In this document: positions 28,670 to 37,150 of the stretch, one piece after another
Numbering within the stretch: position 1 is the first letter of the stretch
Layout of the letters: every line of letters starts with the position of its first letter
Source: a bacterium
GTDB taxonomy: Bacteria > Pseudomonadota > Gammaproteobacteria > Burkholderiales > Thiobacillaceae
NCBI GenBank assembly: GCA_009772925.1
Contig: WOUQ01000008.1
Coordinates: 62,001-126,000 of the forward strand
Direction: 5' to 3'
DNA length: 64,000 nt
Notes under the pieces: model-generated
Database searches by the model: none
What the model saw: the letters and a program-made list of their open reading frames with translations, nothing else
What the model was told of the DNA's origin: nothing
Translations under genes and position numbers: made by a program

Positions 28670-30382
28670 ATGTCCACCGCAACCGCCAGCCAACCCATGG
28701 AATCCATGGAATCCTTTGCCGCCATGTTTGAAGAAAGCATTTCCAAGCAGGAAATGCGTCATGGCGAAGTCATCACCGCCGAGGTCGTCGGCATCGACGA
28801 CAACTTCGTCACCGTCAACGCCGGCCTCAAGTCCGAGAGCCTGATCCCCGTCGAGGAATTCAAGAACGACCGCGGCGAAGTGGAAGTGCAGGTGGGCGAC
28901 TTCATCCAGGTCGCCATCGAGTCCATCGAGGACGGTTACGGCTCCACCAAGCTCTCCCGCGATCGCGCCCGCCGCCTGGCCGCCTGGCTGGACCTGGAAG
29001 CCGCCATGGAAGAGGGCCGCGTGGTCAAGGGCGTGATCAACGGCAAGGTAAAGGGTGGCCTGACGGTCATGTGCAACGGCATCCGCGCCTTCCTGCCGGG
29101 CTCGCTGGTGGACGTGCGTCCCATCAAGGACACCACGCCGTTCGAGAATAAGGAATCCGAATTCAAGGTCATCAAGCTGGACCGCAAGCGCAACAACGTG
29201 GTGGTCTCCCGCAAGGCCGTGCTCGAGCAGAGCATGGGCGCCGAGCGCGAGAGCCTGCTGGCCAACCTGAAGGAAGGCGCCCAGGTCAAGGGCGTGGTCA
29301 AGAACATCACCGAATATGGCGCCTTCGTGGATCTGGGCGGCATCGACGGCCTGCTGCACATCACCGACCTGGCTTGGCGCCGGGTCAAGCATCCCTCCGA
29401 AGTGGTCACCGTCGGCGACGAGGTTACCGCCGTGGTGCTCAAGTTCGACCAGGACAAGAACCGCGTCTCCCTGGGCCTGAAGCAGCTGGGCGAGGATCCC
29501 TGGGTGGGTCTGTCGCGTCGCTACCCCACCGGCACCCGCATGTTCGGCAAGGTGGCCAACCTCACCGACTACGGCTGCTTCGTCGAGATCGAGCCCGGCA
29601 TCGAAGGCCTGGTGCACGTCTCCGAGATGGACTGGACCAACAAGAACGTCAACCCGTCGAAGATGGTCTCTCTGGGCGACGAGGTCGAAGTCATGGTGCT
29701 GGAGATCGACGAGGATCGCCGCCGCATCTCCCTGGGCATGAAGCAGTGCAAGTCCAATCCCTGGGACGATTTCGCCATGAACTTCAAGAAGGGCGACAAG
29801 GTGAAGGGCCAGATCAAGTCCATCACCGACTTCGGCGTCTTCATCGGCCTGTCCGGCGGCATCGACGGCCTGGTGCACCTGTCCGACCTGTCCTGGAGCC
29901 TGACCGGCGAGGAAGCCCTGCGCAACTATCGCAAGGGCGAGGAAGTGGAAGCCGTGGTGTTGGCCATCGACGTCGAGAAGGAGCGCATCTCCCTGGGCAT
30001 CAAGCAGATGGAGAACGACCCCTTCAACGCCTACGTGGCTACCCATGACAAGGGCTCCATCGTCAAGGGTGCTGTCAAGTCCCTGGATGCGAAGGGCGCG
30101 GTCATCACCCTGGACGGTGAGGTGGAAGGCTACCTGCGCGCCTCCGAGGTCTCCCGCGAGCGCGTCGAGGACATCCGCAACCACCTGAAGGAAGGCGACG
30201 CGGTGGAGGCGGTGATCATCAATCTTGACCGCAAGAACCGCCAGATCAACCTGTCCATCAAGGCCAAGGACGCTGCCGAGCAATCCGAAGCCCTGCGCAA
30301 GCTGGCGTCCGAGCAGTCCACCGGCACCACCAACCTGGGTGCCCTGCTCAAGGCCAAGCTCGACAACAAGAGCGCGGAATGA
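28670..30382 (+). CDS. rpsA: 30S ribosomal protein S1
   Basis: Binds mRNA on the 30S subunit and helps start translation. The 570-residue protein has six S1 (OB-fold) repeats, the middle ones with the typical [26 protein letters not shown] pattern (for example [20 protein letters not shown] from about residue 207). I take the ATG at 28670 (MSTATASQ), which matches the N-terminus usual for betaproteobacteria; the open frame upstream lies in the terminator hairpin. The stop overlaps an ATG (ATGA) just before ihfB. Confidence 0.96.
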   Translation: MSTATASQPMESMESFAAMFEESISKQEMRHGEVITAEVVGIDDNFVTVNAGLKSESLIPVEEFKNDRGEVEVQVGDFIQVAIESIEDGYGSTKLSRDRARRLAAWLDLEAAMEEGRVVKGVINGKVKGGLTVMCNGIRAFLPGSLVDVRPIKDTTPFENKESEFKVIKLDRKRNNVVVSRKAVLEQSMGAERESLLANLKEGAQVKGVVKNITEYGAFVDLGGIDGLLHITDLAWRRVKHPSEVVTVGDEVTAVVLKFDQDKNRVSLGLKQLGEDPWVGLSRRYPTGTRMFGKVANLTDYGCFVEIEPGIEGLVHVSEMDWTNKNVNPSKMVSLGDEVEVMVLEIDEDRRRISLGMKQCKSNPWDDFAMNFKKGDKVKGQIKSITDFGVFIGLSGGIDGLVHLSDLSWSLTGEEALRNYRKGEEVEAVVLAIDVEKERISLGIKQMENDPFNAYVATHDKGSIVKGAVKSLDAKGAVITLDGEVEGYLRASEVSRERVEDIRNHLKEGDAVEAVIINLDRKNRQINLSIKAKDAAEQSEALRKLASEQSTGTTNLGALLKAKLDNKSAE

Positions 30383-30396
30383 TCGAGAAGGGCGCC

Positions 30397-30681
30397 ATGA
30401 CCAAGTCGGAGCTCATTGCCCGGCTGGCGGAGCGCCATCCTCATCTGGTGGCGGCGGACGCCGAACTGGCGGTGAAGACGATCCTCGATGCCATGACCAG
30501 CAGTCTGGTGGAAGGGGAACGCATCGAGATCCGCGGGTTTGGCAGCTTCAGCCTGAATTTCCGCCCGCCCCGGGTGGGTCGCAATCCCAAGACCGGCGAG
30601 AAGGTCCACGTCGAAGGCAAGCACGTGCCCCATTTCAAGGCGGGCAAGGAATTGCGCGACCGCGTGGATTTCAAGGACTGA
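30397..30681 (+). CDS. ihfB: Integration host factor, beta subunit
   Basis: DNA-bending architectural protein, active as a heterodimer with IhfA. The 94 residues start [12 protein letters not shown], contain [17 protein letters not shown] and the DNA-intercalating arm [10 protein letters not shown] with its conserved Pro, and end [16 protein letters not shown] use the ATG at 30397, preceded by GAAGG; the ATG at 30379, overlapping the rpsA stop, would add six residues that the family lacks. Confidence 0.95.
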   Translation: MTKSELIARLAERHPHLVAADAELAVKTILDAMTSSLVEGERIEIRGFGSFSLNFRPPRVGRNPKTGEKVHVEGKHVPHFKAGKELRDRVDFKD

Positions 30682-30705
30682 TTCGCGTCGCCGCGGACAC
30701 TGGCG

Positions 30706-30731
30706 GGCGCTCCCTCGGGGGCGCCTTTTTG
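30706..30731 (+). terminator. Intrinsic terminator after ihfB
   Basis: GGCGCTCCC (30706-30714) and GGGGGCGCC (30717-30725) form a stem with one T-G pair and a two-base loop, followed by TTTTTG. It closes the serC-ihfB operon about 25 bases after the ihfB stop. Confidence 0.8.
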
Positions 30732-30873
30732 TTGGGCGCGCCGGCAGGGGGCAGTCACTTGGAGGTGGAAGTCCTCGATTCGCCCGGCAAGGGGAAGGGC
30801 CGGCCCGAACAACCGGAAGCGGACAAGGGCTGGGCGAAAACCGGTAGCCCGTTGCCGCCGGGCCGATCGCCGT

Positions 30874-31299
30874 CTATCGGTTGAATGCCGCGTCCAGCGC
30901 CTGGCGCAATTCTTCAACGCCGCGTGGATGATGCAGCCGGTCCACCAGATCACCGTTGCCGGCGAACAACAGCACGGTGCCATCCCCGGCGCGATATCGC
31001 TCGGCGAACGCCTGCCCATCCGCCAGGCCCAGATGCGCCACCAGGAAATCGACGCGTTGCGCGTAATCGCTGCGGATCACATTCATCAATTCCATGGCCG
31101 CCGCGCCGCCGCTGTAATTCATGTCGAAGGCCAATACCAGCGCCGGCCTGCCCGTCCCCACGCGGGACAGGTCGGTGGGGTAGGCGCCGCGCGGCAACTG
31201 GCTCCAGACCAAGGCGCCGACGATGGCGAACAACAGCACAACGACGATCGGCTTGCGCCAGCGCGGCGCGCGGGTCCGGGCTTCGGTGGGGTGCGGCAT
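30874..31299 (-). CDS. Membrane-anchored thioredoxin-fold-like protein lacking cysteines
   Basis: A 141-residue protein with a basic N-terminus, one transmembrane segment (about 18-36) and a presumably periplasmic domain. RPALVLAFDMNYSGGAAAMELMN followed by VDFLVAHLGLADGQAFAERYRAGDGTVLLFAGNGDLVDRL reads like a thioredoxin-like domain: first strand, helix, then the strand-loop before a GxxxxxF/V turn. The expected CxxC is replaced by YSGG and there are no Cys residues, so disulfide chemistry is excluded. The fold assignment is inference. It is convergent with ihfB and divergent from lapA. Confidence 0.62.
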   Translation of the reverse strand: MPHPTEARTRAPRWRKPIVVVLLFAIVGALVWSQLPRGAYPTDLSRVGTGRPALVLAFDMNYSGGAAAMELMNVIRSDYAQRVDFLVAHLGLADGQAFAERYRAGDGTVLLFAGNGDLVDRLHHPRGVEELRQALDAAFNR

Positions 31300-31443
31300 G
31301 GTGGTGTCCTTCGGCGTTGACAGCGGATGCGCGCACTGAGTCGTGCGGGCGCCTGGAGTTCCGCGAGTATGGTAGGGTCGAAATGTGGCCCGGCCCCGGC
31401 CATGCCGCTACAATCCAGGCCATTTCATCACCCGCCTGCTTCC

Positions 31444-31689
31444 GTGCGCACGCTGGCATTTCCCCTCAAGGTCATCCTGTTCCTGTTGCTGCTGGGGTTC
31501 GCCGCGCTCAACAGCGACAGCGTCACGCTGCGCTATTTCCTCGGCCTGGAATGGCAAGCGCCGCTGTCCCTGGTCATCCTTATCGTCTTCGCCGTCGGCC
31601 TGCTGACCGGCCTGCTCGCCTGCACCAGCCGACTCCTGCGCAGCCACCGCGAATTGCGCGACCTGCGCCGAGAACTGCACAAGGAATGA
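31444..31689 (+). CDS. lapA: Lipopolysaccharide assembly protein A
   Basis: Small inner-membrane partner of LapB. The 81-residue protein has two hydrophobic segments (about 3-20 and 38-60) around the short NSDSVTLRYFLGLEWQ loop, then a basic helical tail ([18 protein letters not shown]). E. coli LapA is about 100 residues. I set the start at the GTG at 31444, since the frame further upstream has no family similarity. Its stop overlaps the lapB ATG (ATGA), the usual lapAB arrangement. Confidence 0.85.
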   Translation: MRTLAFPLKVILFLLLLGFAALNSDSVTLRYFLGLEWQAPLSLVILIVFAVGLLTGLLACTSRLLRSHRELRDLRRELHKE

Positions 31690-32849
31690 GCTTGGAATTC
31701 GAATCCTGGTACCTGCTGGTCATACCGCTGTTCTTCGCCCTCGGCTGGGTCGCCGCCCGCATCGACATCCGCCACGTCATGCAGGAATCCCGCGCGGTGC
31801 CGCGCTCCTATTTCAAGGGCCTCAACTACCTGCTCAACGAGCAGCCTGACAAGGCCATCGAGGCATTCCTGGAAGTCGCCAAGATGGACCCCGACACCCT
31901 CGAACTGCATTTCGCGCTGGGCGCCCTGTTCCGCCGCCGGGGCGAACTGGACCGGGCCATCCGTATCCATCAGAACCTGGTGGACCGCGCCGATCTGTCG
32001 CAGGACCAGCGCATGAAGGCGCTCTACGAACTCGGCGAGGATTTCCTCAAGGCCGGGCTGCTGGACCGCGCCGAGTCGGTGTTCCGCCGCCTGGAATCGG
32101 GCAGCCACGCCCGCGAGGCCCTGCGCAACATCCTCGATATCCAGGTGCTCACCAAGGACTGGCCGCAAGCCATCCAGACCGCCGCCCGCCTGGAAAAATT
32201 GGGCTGTCCGGCGCAGAACGCGGATACCGCGCATTACTACAGCGAGATGGCCGTGGCCGCCCTGCTGAAGGACGATTTCGCGGCGGCGCGGGCGCACCTG
32301 GATGAGGCCTTGCGGGAAAACAAGCGTTCCGCGCGGGCCTGGATGCTGCGTGGCGACCTGGAGGCGAAGGCGGGACGCGATGAAGAAGCCATCGCCGCCT
32401 GGCGCCGGCTGGAGGAGATCAACCCCTCTTTCCTGCCCACCGTGGCCGAGCGCCTGGTGCAGGCCCACATCCGCCTGGGCCGGCAGGAGCAGGTCATTGT
32501 TCTGCTGAAAGCCTATCTCGACCGCCAGCCCAGCCCCGACCTGCTGCATCTGGTGTTCCAGACCGTGGCCGAGCATCAGGGCTGGTCGGCCGCCCGCCAG
32601 CTGGCCGCGGAGGAGCTCAAGCGGCATCCCAGCCTGCGTGCCCTCGACGACTATCTGCAGGCCAGCAATGCCGTGCAGCCGGAATCGGTGGAGGGGCGAC
32701 TGGCCCAGGACCTGGTGCATCGCCAGGTCAGCCGCACGGCCTATTACCTGTGCGGCAATTGCGGCTTCAAGGCGCGTCAGTTCTTCTGGCAGTGTCCGGC
32801 CTGCGCGCGCTGGGAAAGCATCCCGCCGGAACGGGTGGAGCATGACTGA
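31686..32849 (+). CDS. lapB: Lipopolysaccharide assembly protein B (YciM)
   Basis: Controls LpxC turnover by FtsH and so balances lipopolysaccharide with phospholipid synthesis. The 387-residue protein has an N-terminal membrane anchor (about 8-24), a series of TPR helices (about 45-330, including the [19 protein letters not shown] repeat) and a C-terminal rubredoxin-like knuckle with Cys356, Cys359, Cys370 and Cys373. All four metal ligands are present. The start overlaps the lapA stop and the stop overlaps the pyrF start by 8 bases. Confidence 0.95.
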   Translation: MSLEFESWYLLVIPLFFALGWVAARIDIRHVMQESRAVPRSYFKGLNYLLNEQPDKAIEAFLEVAKMDPDTLELHFALGALFRRRGELDRAIRIHQNLVDRADLSQDQRMKALYELGEDFLKAGLLDRAESVFRRLESGSHAREALRNILDIQVLTKDWPQAIQTAARLEKLGCPAQNADTAHYYSEMAVAALLKDDFAAARAHLDEALRENKRSARAWMLRGDLEAKAGRDEEAIAAWRRLEEINPSFLPTVAERLVQAHIRLGRQEQVIVLLKAYLDRQPSPDLLHLVFQTVAEHQGWSAARQLAAEELKRHPSLRALDDYLQASNAVQPESVEGRLAQDLVHRQVSRTAYYLCGNCGFKARQFFWQCPACARWESIPPERVEHD

Positions 32850-33540
32850 ACCACGCGTCATCGTCGCCCTCGATTACGCCGACGCCGCCACCGCCCGCGC
32901 CGTGGTGGCGCGCCTGCGGCCGGACCTGTGCCGCCTGAAGGTGGGCAAGGAGCTGTTCGTCGCGGCCGGGCCCGATTTCGTGCGCGAGCTGGTGGGACAG
33001 GGCTTTGCCGTGTTCCTCGATCTGAAGTTCCACGACATCCCGAATACCGTCGCCCAGGCCTGCAAGGCCGCCGCCCGCCTCGGCGTGTGGATGCTGAACG
33101 TGCATGCCAGCGGCGGTCCGCGCATGCTCGCAGCCGCGCGCGAGGCCGTCGAGAGTGGCCCGGCGCGGCCGCTGCTGATCGCGGTGACGGTGCTGACCAG
33201 CATGCGTAGAGAGGAACTGCAAGCCATCGGCGTCGACGCCGACCCGGAGCAGCAGGTCCTGCGCCTGGCCGGACTGGCGGGCGACGCGGGTCTGGACGGC
33301 GTGGTCTGCTCAGCCCTGGAGGCCCCCGCGCTGCGGCGGCACATGGGCGCGCATTTCCGCCTGGTGACGCCCGGTATCCGCCCCGCCGGCAGTGCCGCCG
33401 GCGACCAGACCCGCATTCTCACGCCGGCTCAGGCGGTGCGCGCCGGCGCCGATGATCTGGTGATCGGCCGCCCCATTACCCAGGCGACCGATCCCGTGGC
33501 CGAACTGGAAAAAATCGCCGCCGAAATCGCCGCGTGTTGA
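32842..33540 (+). CDS. pyrF: Orotidine 5'-phosphate decarboxylase
   Basis: Last step of UMP synthesis. The 232-residue protein has the active-site array Asp11 (VALDYAD), Lys33 (RLKVGKELF), Asp60-Lys62-Asp65 ([12 protein letters not shown]), TVLTS, and the phosphate-binding [17 protein letters not shown] and VIGRPIT. This is the short group I enzyme typical of proteobacteria. The ATG overlaps the end of lapB, as in many beta- and gammaproteobacteria. Confidence 0.97.
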   Translation: MTEPRVIVALDYADAATARAVVARLRPDLCRLKVGKELFVAAGPDFVRELVGQGFAVFLDLKFHDIPNTVAQACKAAARLGVWMLNVHASGGPRMLAAAREAVESGPARPLLIAVTVLTSMRREELQAIGVDADPEQQVLRLAGLAGDAGLDGVVCSALEAPALRRHMGAHFRLVTPGIRPAGSAAGDQTRILTPAQAVRAGADDLVIGRPITQATDPVAELEKIAAEIAAC

Positions 33541-33611
33541 GGCCTCGCGGCGGCGTCGGGCGATCGCGCAGCAAGTAAAATCCTCAAGCAGTCCGCCATA
33601 GATCCTCCGCC

Positions 33612-34499
33612 ATGTACAAGACCATCGAAGATTTCGTCGGCAACACCCCCCTGGTGCGCTTGCGCAAGCTGCCGGGCGCAACTTCCAACGTCGTCCTGGT
33701 CAAGCTGGAAGGCAACAACCCGGCCGGCTCGGTGAAGGATCGGCCCGCCCTGTCGATGATCGCCAGGGCGGAGGCGCGTGGCGAGATTCGCCCCGGCGAT
33801 ACCCTGATCGAGGCCACCAGCGGCAATACCGGCATCGCCCTGGCGATGGCCGCCGCCATCCGCGGCTACCGCATGGTGCTGATCATGCCCGAGCACCTCT
33901 CCATCGAGCGCCGCCAGACCATGAAGGCCTATGGCGCGGAGTTGGTGCTGGTGAGCAAGGCGGAGGGCATGGAAGGTGCCCGCGACCTGGCCGAACGCAT
34001 GCAGCGCGAAGGCCGCGGCAAGATCCTCGACCAGTTTTCCAACCCCGACAATCCGGTGGCCCACTATGAAGCCACCGGCCCGGAAATCTGGCGGGATACC
34101 GAGGGTACGCTCACCCACTTTGTTTCCAGCATGGGCACCACCGGCACCATCATGGGGTGTTCGCGCTACCTCAAGGAAGTCAATCCGGCCGTCCAGATCG
34201 TCGGCGTGCAGCCGGAGGAGGGCGCCCAGATCCCCGGCATCCGCAAGTGGCCCGCCGAGTATGTGCCGAAGATCTGCGACTACGATCGGGTGGACCGCAT
34301 GATCTACGTCGGTCAGGCGGAGGCGGAGGAAACCGCCCGCCGCCTGGCGGCCGAGGAAGGCATCTTCGCCGGCATCTCCTCCGGCGGTGCCCTGTACGCG
34401 GCGCTGCAACTGTCCAAGGAAGTGGAACACGCGGTCATCGTCTCCATAGTCTGTGACCGCGGCGACCGCTACCTCTCCACCGGCGTGTTCCCGGCCTGA
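33612..34499 (+). CDS. cysM: Cysteine synthase B (O-acetylserine sulfhydrylase)
   Basis: Makes cysteine from O-acetylserine and sulfide, or S-sulfocysteine from thiosulfate. The 295-residue PLP enzyme has Lys42 in NPAGSVKDRPA, the TSGNTGIALA substrate loop, PEHLSIERRQTMKAYGAE, the GTTGTIMG phosphate loop and FAGISSGGAL. The KWPAEYVP region and the short length fit CysM rather than CysK. It precedes a cytochrome gene by two bases, so the two may share a transcript. Confidence 0.94.
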   Translation: MYKTIEDFVGNTPLVRLRKLPGATSNVVLVKLEGNNPAGSVKDRPALSMIARAEARGEIRPGDTLIEATSGNTGIALAMAAAIRGYRMVLIMPEHLSIERRQTMKAYGAELVLVSKAEGMEGARDLAERMQREGRGKILDQFSNPDNPVAHYEATGPEIWRDTEGTLTHFVSSMGTTGTIMGCSRYLKEVNPAVQIVGVQPEEGAQIPGIRKWPAEYVPKICDYDRVDRMIYVGQAEAEETARRLAAEEGIFAGISSGGALYAALQLSKEVEHAVIVSIVCDRGDRYLSTGVFPA

Positions 34500-34501
34500 G
34501 C

Positions 34502-35188
34502 ATGACCGGGCGCGTCTACGTCTGGGACCTGCCGACGCGGCTGTTCCATTGGCTATTGGTGGTGTTGATCGCGGCCGCCTATCTCACCGCGTCCTTCGAT
34601 GTGATGGACTGGCACCGGCGCATCGGCCTTACGCTGCTGGGTCTGGTGGTGTTCCGCCTGGTCTGGGGATTCGTCGGCAGCCGTCACGCCCGCTTCGCCG
34701 AATTCCTGCGCGGTCCCGCCGCCGTCCTTGCCTATCTGCGCGGCGCATGGCATGGCGTTGGGCACAATCCGCTGGGCGGTTGGTCGGTGCTGCTGCTGTT
34801 GCTGTTGCCGTTGGCCATGGTCGGCAGCGGCCTGTTCGCCAACGACGACGTGGCCTTCCAGGGCCCCCTGGCCGGTCTCGTCGACAAGGCGAGCAGCGAC
34901 CGCCTCACCAGCCTGCATCACCTCGCCTTCGATCTGCTGCTGGGCCTCATTGGCCTGCATCTGGCGGCGATCGCCTACTACCGCTTGGCGCGTCGGGAAA
35001 ACCTGGTGAAGCCCATGTTCAGCGGCTGGAAGGAGGGCGACTTCGCGGAGGAGCAGCCACGCCGCCCGGCGCGCTGGCCTGCCTTGCTGCTGGCCGTCGT
35101 GGTTGCCGGGGGGGTCGTCTATGCTGTGACGGCCCTGGAACCGCCGCCGCCCGCGCCGATTCCCGCCGAAGCCCTGCCGGACTGGTGA
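34502..35188 (+). CDS. Cytochrome b561-type membrane protein
   Basis: A 228-residue integral membrane cytochrome of the Ni,Fe-hydrogenase-type b561 family. Four core transmembrane helices and a fifth near the C-terminus are visible. His residues in LFHWLLV, DWHRRIG, LHHLAFD and GLHLAAI are positioned to bind two b hemes. HNPLGGWSVLLLL is a typical family signature. It would pass electrons between quinones and a periplasmic c-type cytochrome; the convergent cytochrome c' gene is a candidate partner, by position only. Confidence 0.9.
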   Translation: MTGRVYVWDLPTRLFHWLLVVLIAAAYLTASFDVMDWHRRIGLTLLGLVVFRLVWGFVGSRHARFAEFLRGPAAVLAYLRGAWHGVGHNPLGGWSVLLLLLLPLAMVGSGLFANDDVAFQGPLAGLVDKASSDRLTSLHHLAFDLLLGLIGLHLAAIAYYRLARRENLVKPMFSGWKEGDFAEEQPRRPARWPALLLAVVVAGGVVYAVTALEPPPPAPIPAEALPDW

Positions 35189-35238
35189 ACTGACAAGCTT
35201 GGCCGCACGGCTCAGGCTTGTATGTCGGGACGCGCGCC

Positions 35239-35709
35239 TTACTTGACGCGGTAGCGGTCGTGGCAGGCTTTGCAGGATTCACCCAGCTTGCCGAACTGGG
35301 CGCCGATCGCCTTGGCATCGCCTGTCGCGGCAATCTTCGCCATTTCGTTGGCCTGGGTGTTGAAGTTGACGGCGATCTCGCGCACTTTCTCGGGTTCCTG
35401 GAAGAACTCCGACTTCAGGCGGGTCTTTTCACCGCCGACGTCGCGGTCGGTGCCCGGCGCGTAGAGCGCGCCCAGCCCGGAATTGGCGACCGTGGCGATG
35501 GCTGCCGCGGCTTTCGCCACTTCGTCCTTGTTGAAGTTGCCTTCCAGGCTGCCCTTGATCTTGCCCATGTTCCAGGCCATGAAGTTGTAGCTGGCCTTGC
35601 GGAACTTGATCATCTCCTCCGGCTTGAGCGGGGTGTTGGCGAGGGCGCTGCCGGCGACCGACAGGGCCAGGGCGGCCAGGACGAGTTTCAGGGTGGACTT
35701 GCACGACAT
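35239..35709 (-). CDS. Cytochrome c' (periplasmic)
   Basis: A 156-residue precursor of a four-helix-bundle c-type cytochrome that binds nitric oxide and other diatomic gases. The signal peptide ends near GSALA-NT (residue 24). The only heme site, CKACH, is near the C-terminus (about residues 145-149) and is followed by DRYRVK, the hallmark layout of cytochromes c'. FRKASYNFMAWNMGKIK in helix 1 is typical. A role in NO tolerance fits a denitrifier or nitrifier, but no nitrogen-oxide genes are in the window. Confidence 0.93.
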   Translation of the reverse strand: MSCKSTLKLVLAALALSVAGSALANTPLKPEEMIKFRKASYNFMAWNMGKIKGSLEGNFNKDEVAKAAAAIATVANSGLGALYAPGTDRDVGGEKTRLKSEFFQEPEKVREIAVNFNTQANEMAKIAATGDAKAIGAQFGKLGESCKACHDRYRVK

Positions 35710-35757
35710 GCTGATCTCCTTGGTTGGGGGGGTGTTGGGGGCGGGCGCATTGTCGCC

Positions 35758-36486
35758 TCATTCGCGCCAGAGCAGGAAGACACAGGGGTACTTGCGGAGT
35801 TCCGGCGGGCTGGCCGGCCATGCCGCGACGCGGGCGCTGAGGATGAGTTCGTCGCGACCGGTGAGGTCGCGTGCCACGGCCAGCCGGGTATCGGCGCGGC
35901 AGACCGCGAGGATGCTCTCCAGCATGGCCGGGTTGCGGTAGGGCGTTTCGATGAAGATCTGGGTGGCGTTGTCGGCGGCGGCGCGCGCTTCCAGGTCGCG
36001 CAGGGCCTGGGCCCGCTCATCCGGCTTTGCCGGCAGATAGCCGTGGAAGGTGAAACGCTGGCCGACCATGCCCGCGGCCATCAGCGCCAGCAGGATGGAG
36101 GAGGGGCCGACCAGCGGGCGCACCGGGATGCCGCGGTCGTGGGCCAGGCGCACCAGTTCGGCGCCGGGGTCGGCCACGGCGGGACAACCGGCTTCTGACA
36201 GCAGCCCCGCGTCGTGGCCGTCGAGCAGGGGACGCAGCAGGCTTTCTAGTTCGGCATTCCGGGTGTGCTCGTTGAGCTCCAGCAGGGTCAGTTGCTGGAG
36301 CGGCAGCGTGGTGGGCAGTTGCTTGAGGAAGGCCCGCGCGGTCTTCGCGTGCTCGACGATGAAGGTGGAGAGGCTGGCGGCGATGCGCCGGGTTGCTTCG
36401 GGCAGCACCGATTCCAGTGGGGAGTCGCCCAGAGGCGTGGGAATCAGATAGAGGGTGCCCGGCGCTGTTTCCGCCGCACGCCGCAC
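35758..36486 (-). CDS. SAM-dependent tetrapyrrole-methylase-fold protein, RsmI-like
   Basis: A 242-residue member of the tetrapyrrole methylase superfamily (COG0313 group). Recognisable parts are TLYLIPTPLGD at the N-terminus, LSEAGCPAVADPGAELVRLAH, VRPLVGPSSILLALMAAG, FHGYLPAKPDER and IFIETPYRN. These follow RsmI, which 2'-O-methylates C1402 of 16S rRNA. The GDSP segment and short length suggest the paralogous group found beside maf genes rather than RsmI itself. It starts three bases after yceF ends. Confidence 0.85.
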   Translation of the reverse strand: MRRAAETAPGTLYLIPTPLGDSPLESVLPEATRRIAASLSTFIVEHAKTARAFLKQLPTTLPLQQLTLLELNEHTRNAELESLLRPLLDGHDAGLLSEAGCPAVADPGAELVRLAHDRGIPVRPLVGPSSILLALMAAGMVGQRFTFHGYLPAKPDERAQALRDLEARAAADNATQIFIETPYRNPAMLESILAVCRADTRLAVARDLTGRDELILSARVAAWPASPPELRKYPCVFLLWRE

Positions 36487-36489
36487 GCC

Positions 36490-37080
36490 TTACCCCTCAC
36501 GCCAGGTCAGCACATCCAGGCCCTCGTTGGCCAGCATCTCGGTGAGCTTGATGAGAGGCAGACCCACCAGGGCGTTGGGATCCTCGGTCTCGTAGCGAGC
36601 GATGAGGGCGATCCCCAGGGATTCGCTGCGGGCGCTGCCGCAGCAGTTGTATGGTTGGTCCTTGCGCAGATAGGCCTCGATCTGGGCATCGCTGTAGTGC
36701 CGCATCACCAGGCGTACCGGAACGTTGGCGGTCTGCACCGATCCGGTCCCGGCGTTGAGCAGGGTGAGGGCGGTATGGAATTCCAGGGTCTTGCCACGCA
36801 TCGCGCGGAGTTGTGCCACCGCCTTTTCATGGCTACCGGGTTTGCCCAGTTGCACCCCTTCCAGCAGAGCGACCTGGTCGGAACCGATGATGAGGGCGTC
36901 GGGAAAACGCGCCGCCACCGCACGAGCCTTGAGGACCGAAAGGCGCTGGGCGGTTTCGTCCGGGGACTCGCCCGGTAAGGGCGTTTCGTCCACGTCCGGG
37001 GCCGCCACCTCGAAGGGCACACCCAGGCGGGCGAGGAGTTCGCGTCGGTAGGGGGAGGTGGAAGCCAGGACCAGCTTCAT
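36490..37080 (-). CDS. yceF: Maf-family nucleotide pyrophosphatase, YceF type
   Basis: Hydrolyses modified nucleoside triphosphates; the E. coli YceF subgroup prefers m7GTP. The 196-residue protein shows ASTSPYRRELLARLG, AAPDVDETP, the ALIIGSDQV catalytic Asp segment, QLGKPGSHEKA and YNCCGSARSESLG. YRREL and CCGSARSE are features of the YceF subgroup, unlike the dTTP/UTPase subgroup. It is the first gene of a two-gene unit and is preceded by an inverted heptamer repeat that fills the gap to oadA. Confidence 0.92.
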   Translation of the reverse strand: MKLVLASTSPYRRELLARLGVPFEVAAPDVDETPLPGESPDETAQRLSVLKARAVAARFPDALIIGSDQVALLEGVQLGKPGSHEKAVAQLRAMRGKTLEFHTALTLLNAGTGSVQTANVPVRLVMRHYSDAQIEAYLRKDQPYNCCGSARSESLGIALIARYETEDPNALVGLPLIKLTEMLANEGLDVLTWREG

Positions 37081-37150
37081 AGGACTGAGGACTGAGGACT
37101 GAGGGGGCGAGGTGGTCTTGCTCAGTCCTCGCTACTCAGTCCTCAGTCCT
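37081..37150. repeat. Inverted array of AGGACTG heptamers between yceF and oadA
   Basis: The left arm is three tandem AGGACTG units (37081-37101) plus AGGGGGC. The right arm (37121-37150), read on the minus strand, is AGGACTG, AGGACTG, AGTAGCG, AGGACTG in the same 7-base register. The arms can pair over about 19 bases. The array exactly fills the 70 bases between the yceF start and the oadA stop; a terminator role is possible but no T run follows. Confidence 0.85.

Noticed and set aside
37081-37150. CRISPR-like tandem repeat
   Set aside because: The units are 7 bases without spacers and are inverted across the array, unlike CRISPR.
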